DNA from: Anaerolineales bacterium
GTDB lineage: Bacteria > Chloroflexota > Anaerolineae > Promineifilales > Promineifilaceae
Reading direction: 5' to 3'
DNA: 5,237 nt
Assembly: GCA_020432595.1 (NCBI GenBank)
Contig: JAGQGA010000415.1
Location: 1 to 5,237, forward strand
Below are positions 4,948 through 5,237 of the stretch, in pieces. Position 1 is the stretch's first letter; every line of letters begins with the position of its first letter. A program made the position numbers and the translations under genes. Under the pieces are notes generated by a model. The model was not told where the DNA came from. It searched no databases and saw only the letters and a list, made by a program, of their open reading frames with translations.

Positions 4948-5237
4948 ATGTCAATCAAACTCATCCGTCAAGCCCTAAAAAGCAACGAAAAACCGCCGCG
5001 CATGTGGCGCGAGCATGAGATCAAAGACAGCTACGATGTCGTCATCATCGGCGGTGGCGCCCACGGCCTCGCCTGCGCCTATTACCTCGCCAAAAACCAC
5101 GGCATCACCAACGTCGCCGTCCTCGAAAAACGGTACATCGGCTCCGGCGGCAGCGGCCGCAACACCACCATCATCCGCAGCAACTACCTCACCCCCGAAG
5201 GCTCCGCCTTCTACAACGAAAGCGTCAAGCTGTATGA
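4948..5237 (+). CDS. Sarcosine oxidase beta subunit-like FAD-dependent oxidoreductase (5' part)
   Basis: The first 96 residues are present and the gene runs off the window. Residues 30-40 ('[11 protein letters not shown]') are a Rossmann FAD-binding motif, GxGxxG at G35, G37 and G40, with the ribose-binding acidic residue E60 at the end of strand two ('VAVLEK'). '[17 protein letters not shown]' (65-81) is the hallmark stretch of the beta subunit of heterotetrameric sarcosine oxidase and related demethylating DAO-family flavoproteins. These oxidise N-methyl groups of sarcosine or dimethylglycine-like substrates in the cytoplasm. The basic, hydrophilic first 28 residues before the fold also fit SoxB. 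The flavin-linking and substrate-binding residues lie outside the window, so oxidase versus dehydrogenase cannot be decided. The gene begins 7 bases after the hairpin with no Shine-Dalgarno. The third-position GC preference is like that of the mttB-like gene. Confidence 0.85.
   Translation, partial: MSIKLIRQALKSNEKPPRMWREHEIKDSYDVVIIGGGAHGLACAYYLAKNHGITNVAVLEKRYIGSGGSGRNTTIIRSNYLTPEGSAFYNESVKLY

Overview
The window reads almost entirely on the + strand. It carries a regulator gene followed by what looks like the start of a catabolic operon for N-methylated amines: a PucR-type regulator (324-1979), a DinB-fold protein (2123-2593), a non-pyrrolysine MttB-family methyltransferase (2596-4137), a DUF1638-type protein (4190-4882) and the 5' end of a sarcosine-oxidase-beta-like flavoprotein (4948 to the window edge). 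The host is a bacterium of moderate to high G+C. The gene mix and the DNA repeats suggest a Chloroflexota lineage (Anaerolineae-like), but that is an inference from style; no rRNA or other marker is present.

Layout. Positions 1-323 are an AT-rich intergenic region with inverted repeats upstream of the regulator. The regulator is followed by a 143-base gap that probably holds the operon promoter. The only convincing Shine-Dalgarno sequence in the window lies at the end of this gap, before the dinB-like gene. From there the genes are tightly packed: 2 bases between dinB-like and mttB-like, 52 bases to the DUF1638 gene and 65 bases to the oxidase. Nearly all of the last two gaps is taken up by hairpins built from 7-base repeat units.

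How the genes may work together. MttB-family proteins move a methyl group from a quaternary or tertiary amine to a corrinoid protein. Sarcosine-oxidase-type flavoproteins oxidatively demethylate secondary N-methyl amino acids. Side by side they suggest stepwise demethylation of a compound such as glycine betaine, with PucR as local regulator and DUF1638 as an uncharacterised partner. The substrate cannot be read from the sequence, and no corrinoid protein gene lies in the window.

Two DNA-level signals stand out. First, the 10-base palindrome AACGGCCGTT occurs five times exactly and twice in near form, in all three reading frames and between genes, so it is kept or spread as DNA and not as protein. 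Second, 7-base repeats (GATTRGR, complement YCYAATC) cluster at the last three gene junctions, twice as long inverted repeats, and encode the final residues of neighbouring proteins. Both resemble in kind the repeat classes known in cyanobacteria (HIP1 palindromes and STRR heptamers).
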